A stretch of 64,000 nt of DNA, taken from the NCBI GenBank assembly GCA_000328365.1, contig KB310836.1:291132-355131 (forward strand), written 5' to 3'. Position numbers and translations under genes: made by a program. Below are positions 22,441 through 34,234 of the stretch, one piece after another. A model generated the notes under the pieces. The model was not told where the DNA came from, did no database searches, and saw nothing but the letters and a program-made list of their open reading frames with translations. Position 1 is the stretch's first letter. Every line of letters begins with the position of its first letter. The DNA comes from Capitella teleta (lineage: Eukaryota; Annelida; Polychaeta; Capitellidae).

Positions 22441-25358
22441 ACATAAGAATTTTAGTTTCTTTTATATTTCTATTATCCTGATCACCGTTTAAAAGGAATC
22501 ATCATTAATTCTACTGCTGCCTCCTTCCTCTTGATCATTCACGTTTAAGAACAATCATCCATTAGTTAGGTGTGAAGGTCGATGACAGATCAAAAAAAGA
22601 TCGAAGATGCGTTACCTTTCCTTATTCTTTACATAAAAAATGTATATTTTTCATAAAAATCCCAGTGACATTTTTTTAATGAACAGCCTATTAAATGCCT
22701 CTCAGTGTCTTTCCATTACCAGTCAAATATCTGTTTTATATCAACTATTTATAATCATTAATCAGAACAACGAGCTTTGGACCTCGATATTTAAGTTAAG
22801 AGTTTCACTAGTATATAACAGCAGGTCTTAGTGTATGGATGTGGTATCAATTTCATGTTTAGGTGTAATGAGTATTTGAGATTGTGTGAGCATAATGAAC
22901 AGTTAATTTCTGATTCGCAAGGTGCGATAATATGATAAGGAATGTTTGACTACAATTCTTGATCTCATGCATTGACGGAATGCTTCTTATTGACGGGTCT
23001 CTCAATTCTTGGAATGGTCATTAATTTTGTCGATAATGAATATATGTAGGATGCAATAAAAAAATATGAAAATATTCGACCATTAACTGATTTCGCTATT
23101 CATCACAAGCATGTGCGGGAGGCCGGTTTTCTGTCATTAGGATGAAAATATCTTCCATTATCATCGATATATTATTTATAAATACTGAATAATGATGTTT
23201 TCATTGCGTGCTTGGTATTCACAGACACCTTGTAGCACAGTTTAACCTCGTTGCGTCTTATTAAAAATGGATGCCACCTTTCCTTGAATTTAAAATAATC
23301 GCAGACCATAGTTTCATCGGTCGTTGGTTTCGTGGATGAATAGGTCACAAGGTAACTCTGACACTGGTCTCTTTGATCACGGTGACATGACGCGTGCTGG
23401 CTTACTGCTGCTATTGAACAAGATTTTTAATCCCATGTTATTTCGTTAATGATTATGTTGTGGACGTTTTTGTGTCAACTCTCGGGAGTTAGGAATTCCG
23501 AGTTTTAGAGCATGAAACAGTATTAATTTTATAATTAATTTGTATTTCCTGTCAATAAACAAATTTTAATTATTTGATATCACCATGAGCTTAGTAATCA
23601 TAACGCTCTCAGAACGTTAAAGAGGACTTCTGATTGTTTTGAACTAGTAATGGATGATAGAGGATGCATCCCAAAAGACAAATACGCCATTTGATTGGCA
23701 TATTTTTAGACAACACGCTTGCTGTGTGTTAATTCCTAGATGCATCGAATTTGAGAGGTTTATAATCTCGCTTTCTTCTCGCGTTCGATTTCAAACTGTG
23801 GTAACGTGACCAAAGTAATTCTCCTATGGTTAACAATGGGAGTCGTCGAGCGGACAGATCTTTCAGCAGTTCTCATAGAAAAAATCTCGCACTCATCTCG
23901 TTTCAAATTACATTGTATTCTGTCTGAGTAGGAAATTCGTATTTTTATTTGTCTTGAATAGCATTCACAGTTGATCTTTTTTTTTTTTTTTTTTAAATGG
24001 TCTCTCATCACTCACAAAAGCCCATAGAATCAACTAAAACATGTTTCAAAATGAACAGAGGTCCTTTTTAAGGTTATGAACGATAATAGGGCGGTTAAGC
24101 AAAGGTCAAAACAAGCCCACACGCAAATATTTGAATAATTCCATTCACGAAATATCGGTATAAATGGATCGATACACCCGAAATTTGAAATTCACAAGGT
24201 ATTAAACATCATTAAGTTGAAGAAGATAGTTCGAGCAATGTTAACGTCTTCATCACATATATAATAGTTGAAGCAACATTATGCCAGTCCCAGGCCGAAT
24301 CGCAGTGGCTAATACTATTTTCCTGCACTTTAGTCTTAAGAGTTAACATTTTCAGTGAATGCTGCCCAGATGTTCTTAGCTCTGTTTGGTCCGGCCTTCA
24401 AATTGGGAAGTACTAAGTAATTATAGACTTTTATAGTTAATCATTCGAGGATGTTGCTCTGCTTTGGTTTCCATATACGGAATTTTCATGACTTCCTCAC
24501 GTTACAGCAAGGAAATTTGTTCCAATATCGAAATCCCTCGTAGTGTGGATTTTTAAAAACGACCTGAGAACTTCGGCCTAATACTAATGTATAATATGGT
24601 ACACTGAACCAACAGGCACCATCACTGGTTCCATGGTCATATATATAATGACACAGGCACACACCGATGACAGGTGGTATCTCATTAGCTGCTATTTATA
24701 GTAACATTTAGTCAACTAGTCATTTTCACTCGCCTCGCCTTGTGAGACATTTTGGGAATTCCGAGTGACGTCATGTGAAATCGAGTGAATCTACCAAAAT
24801 AGGGATAAGTTTTCATCGGCGTGTGCCGGTGCTTCTTTTCTGTAGCGCCGGAGAGCAGTGAAGAACCGTTCCCCCTTTCTTTTGGATGGATGTTAATGGC
24901 TCGGCCTAAAATCTTTAGAGAGGATGTGGGTTGATGCATCGTAATAGGAGTTTCATTCCCACCTCACTACTTTTGCAAGGTTTTAGATTTGCGAAAGGGG
25001 AAAAGGTACGACCCTCACTAGGGTAACCAAGGTGCACTTTGGTCTGTTAAACCCCATTCTGTTAAGATGGCTGATGTGCCCTTTTGGGGCAGAGGACTTT
25101 ACACTAATAATTATGCTAAACCTCAAACACGCTCTAATCCATGCATGTCCACATGTATTGCTCAAAAAGAATTCGTTGATCAAAATAATGACTGTTCTTT
25201 GTCGAGTGTTTGTGGGTGAGGGTATCTGTGCATAATATTATAATATATTACCATAATGAAAATCAGTCTGGGTATCACTTAAGCCCGAATTATCAATTGT
25301 AGCCACCGAGCTACTAATTCAAAATTGTAATTTGTCGAGTTCCCTCAGGCCACATTGT

Positions 25359-25391
<33 letters not shown>

Positions 25392-25814
25392 GGCTTTGCT
25401 GGACGATATATGGACATTGAACTCAAATTGTGCCTACAGCGCGCTGACGTGCCTCAGTGGACATGTTGCAAACGAGCAAATACCACCCCATTGCATTCAA
25501 AATATAATTAAAATTGCTACTCGTGTGAATTCAGACGTTCCCTAAATGTGGACGTCTATGATAAAATTTAAAAAGTAGATAAAATCTATGTTGGCCAAGA
25601 TCTCATCTTTTAGATAAGCAAGGCCTGATTCCCAGATGGGGATTAGCGAAATCTGCGAAATGAACAAACTGCTCAGATCAAGGTGAGCATTAATATGAGA
25701 TAATATTCTTAGTGAAGCACAAGCGAATCATATAAATGAGTGCATACCCACTGTGGTTCTACCGATCACTATTTTTAACAATTTTGTGCGATTTCAAAGT
25801 AATTAATTTCAACA
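22441..25814. other. Intergenic, no gene seen
   Basis: AT-rich DNA with T runs at 23978-23994 and 25363-25391. A consensus cAMP-response-like TGACGTCA lies at 24767, with no gene start nearby. CATAACG words recur near 23600. The strong-looking 5' splice site AAGGTGAGC at 25680 might belong to an untranslated exon of the ORF that follows, but no exon could be confirmed. Confidence 0.4.
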
Positions 25815-26230
25815 TGAGCAACGTCCTGTCAAAGTCATTATATTCGGCAAACGACCACTTTGTGGACGATCCTGCAATGAACATTCTAGTTCTTTTCTAT
25901 GATATTCTGGATCTGAAGGATCAACACCACAAAGCGACAGAAGAATATCAAGCCGCTCGCGACAAACTGACGTCTCACATATTTCGTATGGGAGACGACA
26001 CCGTCGATAGAAAACAGATGAATGTAATCACCCGCCTACAGAAAGAATTGGTTTCACAGAAGACCAACCGAGAGAGCATTCGGAAGCAGCACAACCAACT
26101 GAGACTTCAACTGATTGCAGTGGAGAGAATGCTGGTGGGTTTCGGGATGCCTCCCCCTAAAAAGGGTTTCCCCGTCGGCCGCATGATACCGCCACCTGTC
26201 TGCTCCTGCCGGGCACCAAGAGGGCATTGA
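25815..26230 (+). CDS. Small coiled-coil protein, unrecognised
   Basis: An open frame of 138 residues from the Met of MSNVLSKSLYSAND; the frame stays open upstream to 25736. I prefer 25815 because its context (AACATGAGC, A at -3) is better and the upstream residues look like translated AT-rich flank. Residues 30-115 are charged and heptad-like (ATEEYQAARDKLTS, QKELVSQKTNRESIRKQHNQ), suggesting a helical coiled coil. The tail is proline- and cysteine-containing (MIPPPVCSCRAPRGH). GC content is higher than in the flanks, which supports coding. I do not recognise a family. It could be a lineage-specific gene or one exon of a larger gene. Confidence 0.45.
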
Positions 26231-27515
26231 CCCCACGTCACACCAAAACGGCGTCCAATTTTCAATGATCTTATGCGTTTTACACCGGATTGAACAGCTC
26301 TTCTAAGAGCTATCAAATAATTGGTGTGATACTCTCGAGTATGAGTACTATGAGACTTTTGCTAGAACAACTAATGGCTGAATCATGTAAGAGTTCACAA
26401 TTATATGAAGGCCACTGTTTCAGCTGATAACAATTCGGGGTTAATACATCGACTAATTCACTGTGATCTGTGATCTGCTGGCCGTCACTCAAGTAATTTT
26501 ACCAACGAGCCATGCATGGTGAAGACGGAGATCTGCGTATCACCCCAAAGAAATATCCACTATCCAAATGTAAATAATGGATAAACTCCAGACTGGATAC
26601 ATGAGCGTCGTAATTTGAGAGGAATTCGATTTCGTCGCACCATCTCAATAGGACAATTGGTAGCTTGAAGCTAAACATAGCATCGATAGCTGCTAAATAC
26701 ACACCAATGGTATATTTTTGGTCACAGAACAACGGCGTTGGAACCATGTTATCCAATTCTTCGAAATCCACCAACTCATTTTAATTGCTATAGTCTATGG
26801 TTAATGGGTGTTTGTACTAATTCAAGGATACCATATACATTTCACACGCCTGTAAGTGCATCGAGTGTTTATTTCGGATTTTGACTAGTGTTCTGTTGAA
26901 CCCAAAGTGCGTGGATCCTATGCACTGTACCTCAATGGGCTTATATTCCTTTTATCCTTAAAACACACAAGGTCATCGCGGTCCTCACACAAAGTCAAAA
27001 AGGAATAACGCGATCACGATCTGAGAGGTAAAAGAAGGCAATAAAAAGAACACATTTCTCACATGCGAGTAATTCGCTCGAGCCACGCACTTCTGTCACT
27101 TATGTGGAATGGAACGGATAAAGCTGCGTGAAATTGCATGCTGACATTTCGACAGGCCAATATGCATAAAAAATACGGTGGCAATAAAAATTTTCACAGG
27201 CTTCGGAACTACTTCTCACGAGAGCGAAACAAAAGGAAGGATCACGAAAATCGGGTTTCCTGCTGCATTTGCGAGGCGTGAAATTGGCTGCACGGGTTGT
27301 CTAATCGCTTTCCTTTTCTTAGAAGTTGAATATCGTCTTTCATCACCTGCATTGCATTTACTTATGGATGATGAAAATCGTCGGATACCGGATATCCGGG
27401 GGGTCAAATTGCCTGATACCGGATCGGAAACGGATATAGTCCAGTCAATTTAATTCTGACAAGGGCCGAACCCGGAAAAAAATGCATCAAAAAGTTTTTC
27501 ATCGGAATTCAATGC
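26231..27515. other. Intergenic, no gene seen
   Basis: Mixed sequence with small domain-free open frames on both strands (26499-26774 minus, 27178-27453 plus). Nothing links them to a family. Confidence 0.4.
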
Positions 27516-27866
27516 GGAAGTACGTGAGTGAGTGATTGGGGTTTTACGGCTCCACCCAACCCATTCGGGTGATACAAACGCCAGAACAGAAGGCCCGGGA
27601 CCGGGGTTTCCCCCTACTATTTTCGATAAATCCCAAGGGTTCTTTATCCTGCATACTACCATAGACAGTAGTACACAGCGCCCGGCCTTGTTACGCAGTT
27701 GGGCAGCACTGCAGAGTCACTGAAGAATCACAATTGTAATTCACAATCATAACGCCCGTGGCCTGATCGGGTCTCGAACCCGGAACCTCGACCCCCACGG
27801 TCAGCACAGGATTGAAGTCAGTCGGTTTAACCCACTGATCTATTCGGTGCCCCTTGAGGAAGTACG
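27516..27866 (-). mobile_element. tRNA-derived SINE, full length, with TSD
   Basis: The SINE runs on the minus strand at 27525-27857. Its head is GGGGCACCGAATAGATCAG, followed by a B-box-like GGGTTCGAGACCC, the body, and an ACTC-type tail (read here as GTGAGTGAGTG). It is flanked by GGAAGTACG at 27516-27524 and 27858-27866, a 9-bp target duplication. It differs from the copies at 11.3 and 31.0 kb at several positions, so it is an independent insertion. Confidence 0.9.
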
Positions 27867-29119
27867 CCCGAAGAGTAATTTCACTGGGAAAATCGATAAT
27901 TAAACACGAAAAACGAGGCTCAATTGTAAAGGCTCAAGACACAAGCATATACCATACATAATTGCAGGATAATGACAAACTAAGACAATTGTTCCATTTC
28001 CGAAATGATACATTACCATTTGCTAACGTTACGTACTTAACTAGTATCCCAGCAACGGCACTCATTCCACCTTGTGGCTTTAAGTGAAATGCTTAAAACA
28101 TATAGCATATCAAACTAAAGGAACTAAGACAACTTAGTAAAAAGTATCACTTTTAAACGTTTCGAGTAGTTTGAGTCTTTAAGTATTTCTTCATGTGGAT
28201 CCTTAAATAGAGTCCTGGTTTCTTCAACATTTTGCATTCAGCAAAGCGGTGGTGCCAGTTGATGCTGGAAAAAATAGTTAGTACGTGTAATGCGTGTTGA
28301 CTGTTGAAGTGGAGTCGGGGTCGTGCCTCTGCACTATCTTTAGTATGGATGGTTACATTAGTTATTTGTAGGTTTTTGCAGGAAGATGTACCAATGCCAG
28401 GGAACACACTGTGGTAACTGATTTCCACAGGTATGTTTGCAAGAACGATGTCGAAACAAGAGATCATTGTTCCTCTAATTATACCAGGTTCCATTAATTT
28501 TCCTGGAAGTTCATGAGCAAGTATGATTGAGTATACATTGGAACCCACGTTTCATATTAGCAGGTGTTGTGGACAAATCGTGCCCAAAGCTGAGTCCAAA
28601 AAAAACCCACAATTGAACACAAGTCCCATACGTGGGTCCTCAAAACATCCAACAGATGCCTTGCAAAAGCGTATAGCCAAAGGAATGAAATTATATTCCA
28701 GGAACAACCTTCACAGTGGTTCCTGGTAACACATGCATCCAATTTTATAGCTCTTTAACTTGTCTTGTGTCACGTATTCTTCTATTTCTGAGATAATCCT
28801 CTATTTTTTTTATTATCCCCTAAACGAGGTTTTATGCTAGTACCCTCAAAGAGGCTTTTATTGCACATATCACATAACAGCTCCAAATAACTACCTCCAA
28901 TAATCTGTTTTATATGCATTATTCAAAAGTTTTGCACAAATGTTTGACACAAGACATTGCACTTTATTTACATAGCCTGCCCCAATGATTTGACAATACT
29001 GACCCACCTCAGCGTCGCATCGAGAGTTAATAATTAAAACCATCTCGGCAAATAAAACAATGAAGTGTGAAATGTACAATATGGCTAAGTGAAACTCCTC
29101 GTGATATATGGCTCAAGTT
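27867..29119. other. Intergenic, no gene seen
   Basis: AT-rich sequence. A minus-strand open frame at 28153-28548 has no recognisable domain. A possible polyadenylation signal for receptor gene 2 (AATAAA on the minus strand) lies at 28963-28968. Confidence 0.35.
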
Positions 29120-29508
29120 AATACTACTGTAACAAAAAATACACCAATGAATGTTTACGAAATTGAGTGAGGTTGCAAAACGTTCTCTCGCTAAAGGCAG
29201 TACATTGGATAATACATGTCATAGTGCGATAACCAAATTTGGTTAGTAACACAGGTATCTACAAAAAGAACAGGTATCTACAAAGAAAACAAAGGACACT
29301 GACAACGTTGATCATTAAACACCTATTGGACCAATAACACAGATATCTACAGACAGAACAAGCAGTGTCTCCTTGAGCACTAGCGCATGTACCATTGCCG
29401 AATTTCTACCCATTGTCACCAGAATTCATCATCACAAAACTTGCTTTGCCCATAATTATTGACTTTGCACGTTCCAGGGTTGCAACAACTTTTTACACTC
29501 GCTGGGGT
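29120..29508 (-). other. 3' flank of receptor gene 2, with small tandem repeats
   Basis: This sequence matches the relic at 17610-17920. It contains extra material made of about three imperfect copies of a unit around ACACAGGTATCTACAAAAAG (29245-29365), absent from the relic. It probably includes the 3' UTR of receptor gene 2. Close similarity to receptor gene 1 stops at about 29472. Confidence 0.55.
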
Positions 29509-30615
29509 TCATTCGCTGGTTGTTTTCTTCGTCGGAGCCATACTGGGTCCCGCAACCGTGTCGCCAATCATCTCTGTTGAGTCTTGCGGGGCCACTCGGT
29601 TCTGACCAACAAACAGTCGAATGACTTTCTTTCTGAAACCTTTTGCAAGAACGACGTAGATGCCAAAGTTGGCAGCCGAATTCATGATCATTGACAGGTA
29701 GGGGACCATGAAAATGTATTGAAGCACTCCTCCACACCTGGCATTGGCAGCATAAGGTTCATAAACCCACATCAAGACACGATTGGCCGAATTGAAAGAC
29801 TGACAAATTATGAAGAGACCAACAATGGCGACAGAGGACAGCGTCAAATCCTTGCGAGCTTGGCTCCTTTCGTGAGACTGTTGCATCACCTTGCTTTGAG
29901 CGCTCATGGCACGAAGGATTTGAATTGACATGAAGCTAAGACTTGCTATTGGAATGATGTAAGTGACAATGACTGAAGCTATGCTTGAGTACAGAATCTT
30001 GAAAGCTGGGCTGAGGACAAGCGGCTTGCTTACGGTAAGGTATCGATGTGTGTCATTGTTCATTTCGAGGTAGTATGTGAAGAAGTTGGGTAAGAAGAAT
30101 ATGATGGATACAACATACGAAACGACTGTAAGTTGGTTCACTAGCCTGACGGAACAGAGTTGCTTTGCTCGATGTGGTTGGCAGACACTCACGTAACGCT
30201 GGAAGGTGACCAGCATGGTGATGAAAGCAGAGACTTGGCTGAAGATCCGCGCTGCTTCGACGACGTAAATGATCGTAACGTGGTTGTAGTTATGCCCATT
30301 CCACCATCCATAAAAGTATTTTCGGATTCCAAGAGGTACAAGAATGAAGCCATAAGTGAGCAAAACCAGGGTATCTGCAATGGCCAGCATAAAGAGACAG
30401 TTGATGGTCGCTGATTTCTTCCTTTCTTTTCCCATGATAACAATGGTAATGCCATTCCCCACCAGTCCAATAAGGATTAAAAAGCCACCAAAGCAGGATC
30501 CAGCGATGAAGTAATACAGGATGCACGAATCAAACTGTGACAAATCCAGTTCTTTTTCAATCGCTACTTCATTATCGCTTTCAGTGGAGTAGTCCTGTGG
30601 TGAAACAGTGGCCAT
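29509..30615 (-). CDS. Class A peptide-type GPCR, receptor gene 2 (inverted copy of gene 1)
   Basis: 368 residues, intronless, same length and landmarks as receptor gene 1 (GN in TM1, QRY, CQSF, NSAANFGIY; no extracellular disulfide cysteines). By hand comparison it differs from gene 1 at 17 residues. Three lie in the N-terminus (N14D, G16E, L27Q), one in TM1 (A59V), eight between residues 198 and 225 (end of ECL2 and TM5), four at 297-303 (top of TM7) and one later. Residues 60-197 are identical. The ~400-bp promoter flank is also identical or nearly so, including the TATA box at 30695-30702. Both copies therefore likely share expression control while differing in the ligand-facing part. Confidence 0.93.
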   Translation of the reverse strand: MATVSPQDYSTESDNEVAIEKELDLSQFDSCILYYFIAGSCFGGFLILIGLVGNGITIVIMGKERKKSATINCLFMLAIADTLVLLTYGFILVPLGIRKYFYGWWNGHNYNHVTIIYVVEAARIFSQVSAFITMLVTFQRYVSVCQPHRAKQLCSVRLVNQLTVVSYVVSIIFFLPNFFTYYLEMNNDTHRYLTVSKPLVLSPAFKILYSSIASVIVTYIIPIASLSFMSIQILRAMSAQSKVMQQSHERSQARKDLTLSSVAIVGLFIICQSFNSANRVLMWVYEPYAANARCGGVLQYIFMVPYLSMIMNSAANFGIYVVLAKGFRKKVIRLFVGQNRVAPQDSTEMIGDTVAGPSMAPTKKTTSE

Positions 30616-30694
30616 CTTTCCTGTTACGCAGTCAACGTATTTAGATAAAATGCGTGTGAAGAAGCTCTCTAATGCTGCACCATGGAGAGCCTCC

Positions 30695-30702
30695 CTCTTA
30701 TA
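30695..30702 (-). promoter_or_regulatory. TATA box of receptor gene 2
   Basis: TATAAGAG on the minus strand, at the same distance from the start codon as in receptor gene 1 and embedded in identical flanking sequence. Confidence 0.6.
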
Positions 30703-31011
30703 GCATTCGACAGAATAGGGCGACAGTGCCCGCTGTCAATTTCTGCTTCCTTGATCAAAGGTACGCGTTGTGTGGGGAGGAAGTTCAGTGGTCTGTCGGT
30801 TTGCGTTGCCAGATTGCAGCTGCTTCAAACAATGTGAGATTACCTGCAATACTGTGGTTTACATGCATCTTCTGTGAGTTGCATCTTACACATTTTGTTA
30901 CAGAATTTTTGGCAGACTGATTAATTCGTAGGCCTCTATTAAATCTCTACACCCCATTATAGTTTCCCCTTACACTTACAAAAAAAAAACCTGTCAATGT
31001 GTCGTCCTACA

Positions 31012-31357
31012 CTGCATCTCTGTAGTGAGTGAGTGAGTGATTGGGGTTTTACGGCTCCACCCAACCCGTTCGGGTGATACGGGCGCCAGAACAGAAGGCC
31101 CGGGACCGGGGTTTCCCCCTACTCTTATCGATAAATCCCAAGGGTTCTTTATCCTGCATACCACCATAGACAGTAGTACACAGCGCCCGGCCTTGTTACG
31201 CAGTTGGGCAGCACTGCAGAGTCACCGAAGAATTACAATTGTAATTCACAATCATAACGCCCGTAGCCTGATCGGGTCTCGAACCCGGGACCTCGACCCC
31301 CACGGTCGACATAGGATTGTAGTCAGCGGTTTAACCCACTGCGCTATCCGGTGCCCC
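31012..31357 (-). mobile_element. tRNA-derived SINE at the edge of the inverted duplication
   Basis: Minus-strand SINE with a complete tRNA-like head (GGATAGCGCAGTGGGTTAAA) at 31025-31357. On its 3' side lies CTGCATCTCTGTA (31012-31024), the same target sequence that flanks the SINE of receptor gene 1. On its 5' side there is no matching duplication; instead a truncated foldback repeat begins at once. Its 3' part is nearly identical to the SINE at 11294-11598, while its head is absent there. This is what recombination between two SINE copies would leave. Confidence 0.88.
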
Positions 31358-31470
31358 TAAGTAAATCTGGAGCTAAATATCCGACGAGACGACGTCGAGT
31401 TTGGTTATTTGGCTCTAGATTCATGAGAGCATTATCAATCCGATCATAATCATCTTCCGAGTGACTTAAT
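31358..31470. repeat. Truncated copy of a foldback repeat
   Basis: Similar to 53675-53820. Shared phrases are GAGCTAAATA, CGACGAGACGACGTCGAG and GGTTATTTGGCTCTAGATTC. The left arm is cut short where the SINE begins at 31357. The right arm is present to about 31465. Confidence 0.55.
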
Positions 31471-31891
31471 CGGATTATATTGCGAAATAAACCTTCATAT
31501 GTCAAGTCGAGTGACGCTTCGGCTTGACTGCATCATTTTGAGAAGTTATTTTTATGCAGTTGGTCTGTTAGACGAAAGATAATCTATTAGGGTAGATGCG
31601 CATCTTCCATTGGTTCCATTGTAACCAACTTCGACTTTGGTCACGTGACTTCCAAATTGGGAACTCCGCTCTCGGAAGACGGAATTCTCATGTTAAAGTG
31701 TGCGAACTGCGAAGCTCATAATTTTGACGAATGGGAAAGATTCTGACAGTTATCGACGCCAAACAAAATGTTTCAATTGGAATACGATAATACTGTTTAC
31801 AAATTTCCGTCTGCCTTGCCGATAACGACGAGCCAGTGGTTTCGAGGGAAGTTGGCGAAGGAGCAGATGAATTCCGATGAAGCGGTCTGCA
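31471..31891. other. Possible promoter region before a candidate first exon
   Basis: Base composition becomes more balanced from about 31740, with several CG dinucleotides (TTTCGAGGGAAGTTGGCGAA). No TATA box stands out. It may be the upstream part of a gene whose first coding exon is at 31892. Confidence 0.3.
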
Positions 31892-31971
31892 ATGGCGGGA
31901 AGCCCAGCGAGTTCCGCCGACTCTCACACAGTGTCAGCGGTTATGAACGGCCCAGATGACAATATGAACCG
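31892..31971 (+). CDS. Candidate first coding exon, gene running into the assembly gap
   Basis: An ATG with good context (G at -3, G at +4) opens a frame reading MAGSPASSADSHTVSAVMNG and six more codons, then reaches a donor-like GGTTAGT at 31971/31972. That gives 26 codons plus two bases. The composition is balanced and CG-containing against an AT-rich surround, as in a 5' exon. The 910-base gap follows 290 bases later, so the next exon may be hidden. No family can be recognised from so short a piece. Confidence 0.35.
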
Positions 31972-32260
31972 GTTAGTTAAGTTTCTTGATACAATTTTAT
32001 TTATTACATATAAACCACAAAATAAAATTGGTTAAATTTTATCAGGCATTCATCGTACAATGTCGTTCAAATCCTGGCGTCTCGTCACCGGTTTACCGGT
32101 TTTGGGCGGACATAGGATTCGGCGAAAATGTTTCCTGACTTCCAGTTGCACTGAGATACAGGAAAAGCTGACCTTTATCCACGATGCATCGATATCAGGA
32201 CCCATATAATACAACCATTATACTTTTCAAAAATTCAGATATGGATGTCGAATCAATATG

Positions 32261-33170
32261 NNNNNNNNNNNNNNNNNNNNNNNNNNNNNNNNNNNNNNNN
32301 NNNNNNNNNNNNNNNNNNNNNNNNNNNNNNNNNNNNNNNNNNNNNNNNNNNNNNNNNNNNNNNNNNNNNNNNNNNNNNNNNNNNNNNNNNNNNNNNNNNN
32401 NNNNNNNNNNNNNNNNNNNNNNNNNNNNNNNNNNNNNNNNNNNNNNNNNNNNNNNNNNNNNNNNNNNNNNNNNNNNNNNNNNNNNNNNNNNNNNNNNNNN
32501 NNNNNNNNNNNNNNNNNNNNNNNNNNNNNNNNNNNNNNNNNNNNNNNNNNNNNNNNNNNNNNNNNNNNNNNNNNNNNNNNNNNNNNNNNNNNNNNNNNNN
32601 NNNNNNNNNNNNNNNNNNNNNNNNNNNNNNNNNNNNNNNNNNNNNNNNNNNNNNNNNNNNNNNNNNNNNNNNNNNNNNNNNNNNNNNNNNNNNNNNNNNN
32701 NNNNNNNNNNNNNNNNNNNNNNNNNNNNNNNNNNNNNNNNNNNNNNNNNNNNNNNNNNNNNNNNNNNNNNNNNNNNNNNNNNNNNNNNNNNNNNNNNNNN
32801 NNNNNNNNNNNNNNNNNNNNNNNNNNNNNNNNNNNNNNNNNNNNNNNNNNNNNNNNNNNNNNNNNNNNNNNNNNNNNNNNNNNNNNNNNNNNNNNNNNNN
32901 NNNNNNNNNNNNNNNNNNNNNNNNNNNNNNNNNNNNNNNNNNNNNNNNNNNNNNNNNNNNNNNNNNNNNNNNNNNNNNNNNNNNNNNNNNNNNNNNNNNN
33001 NNNNNNNNNNNNNNNNNNNNNNNNNNNNNNNNNNNNNNNNNNNNNNNNNNNNNNNNNNNNNNNNNNNNNNNNNNNNNNNNNNNNNNNNNNNNNNNNNNNN
33101 NNNNNNNNNNNNNNNNNNNNNNNNNNNNNNNNNNNNNNNNNNNNNNNNNNNNNNNNNNNNNNNNNNNNNN
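32261..33170. other. Assembly gap, 910 unknown bases
   Basis: A continuous run of N. Open frames reported through it are meaningless. Confidence 1.
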
Positions 33171-34234
33171 CTAAATAATATTATTTTGTTGATCATATAT
33201 ACATAAATTTTTAATTCCACAAAAAGCAGATATTAATGTGTGGTGAACATTCAGAAAATTAATGAAGTTTATTGGTACGAAGATCCTTCTCACCTTGGCC
33301 TATATATTCTGAAATCAAGTGCACAGCCTCAAATATACGTGATCTTCTAATCTTAGCTGCAGGATGATTACGAAAAAAAATTCTAAAATGTCTAAACTCG
33401 GCGTGCTGCCACCCTTTCTGCTGATCCTATCGAGATGCCAACCCAAGTCTGATTCAAGTGAACAACTGTGCTGTGGCCACTGTCGATCGTCTCTGACCTG
33501 GATCTCTCCAACATGGTGGCTTGTAGGAGAAGTGGGAAGGGATGCTGGTTTGGTCGGGTTTATAAAGGAGCGACAGGGATATATTAATATTCATTAAACG
33601 GGATCTCGTGGGTAAGTCACATGCAAAACTTAACCATTGGAGAACGAACAAAATGGATCAAGTTCAGATTATTCTGAGAAGTACTTAAGGAGATCTTCCT
33701 CAAGTACAGGTAGAAATGATTGGCAGTTAATGGGTTAGTTGGAGAAGAAATTCGAGCTCAGCATTTCAAGTGGTTACATAGAAACATTTGAGAATGCTAT
33801 TGATAAAACTATTGGAGAATGTGGTAGGTCTCACCCGGAGGGTCGGATAAGTTGGTGTTATAAGGGAGTTCAATGTTTAAGTACGAAGGGGGGGGGGGTT
33901 GATGAAGACAATGAAGCAGGGGGGAAGGGTGATGAGAGAACTGCTTCAGCGTAATCTAAGTATGTTTCACAACACTCTTAACTGGTCAAATGCAACCCAT
34001 AAATTATACTTAGAGCCGACTTCGCGTAGAGCACGCCCCATCTTGATAATAATTATTGCGCGAAACGGATATATCTGAGATCAGCGCTGGCGAATAGGCT
34101 AAATAAAATAAAAGACTGATTACAGAGATAGGCGCGCGTGGCGCACGCATTATTTTGTAAAAGCATAATATCCATAAAAAGTGCTCAAAAACGCAATAAA
34201 ACAGATAAAACAGACAACAGAGTGAGGAAAATAA
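33171..34234. other. Intergenic with repeat remnant
   Basis: No gene was recognised. Bases 34013-34110 (CACGCCCCATCTTGATAATA and GGCGAATAGGCTAAA) recur at 54690-55035, where about 250 bases of other sequence separate the two halves. A run of ten G lies at 33889-33898. Confidence 0.4.

Noticed and set aside
32184-33220. Long open frames through unknown bases
   Set aside because: They consist almost wholly of N in the assembly gap.
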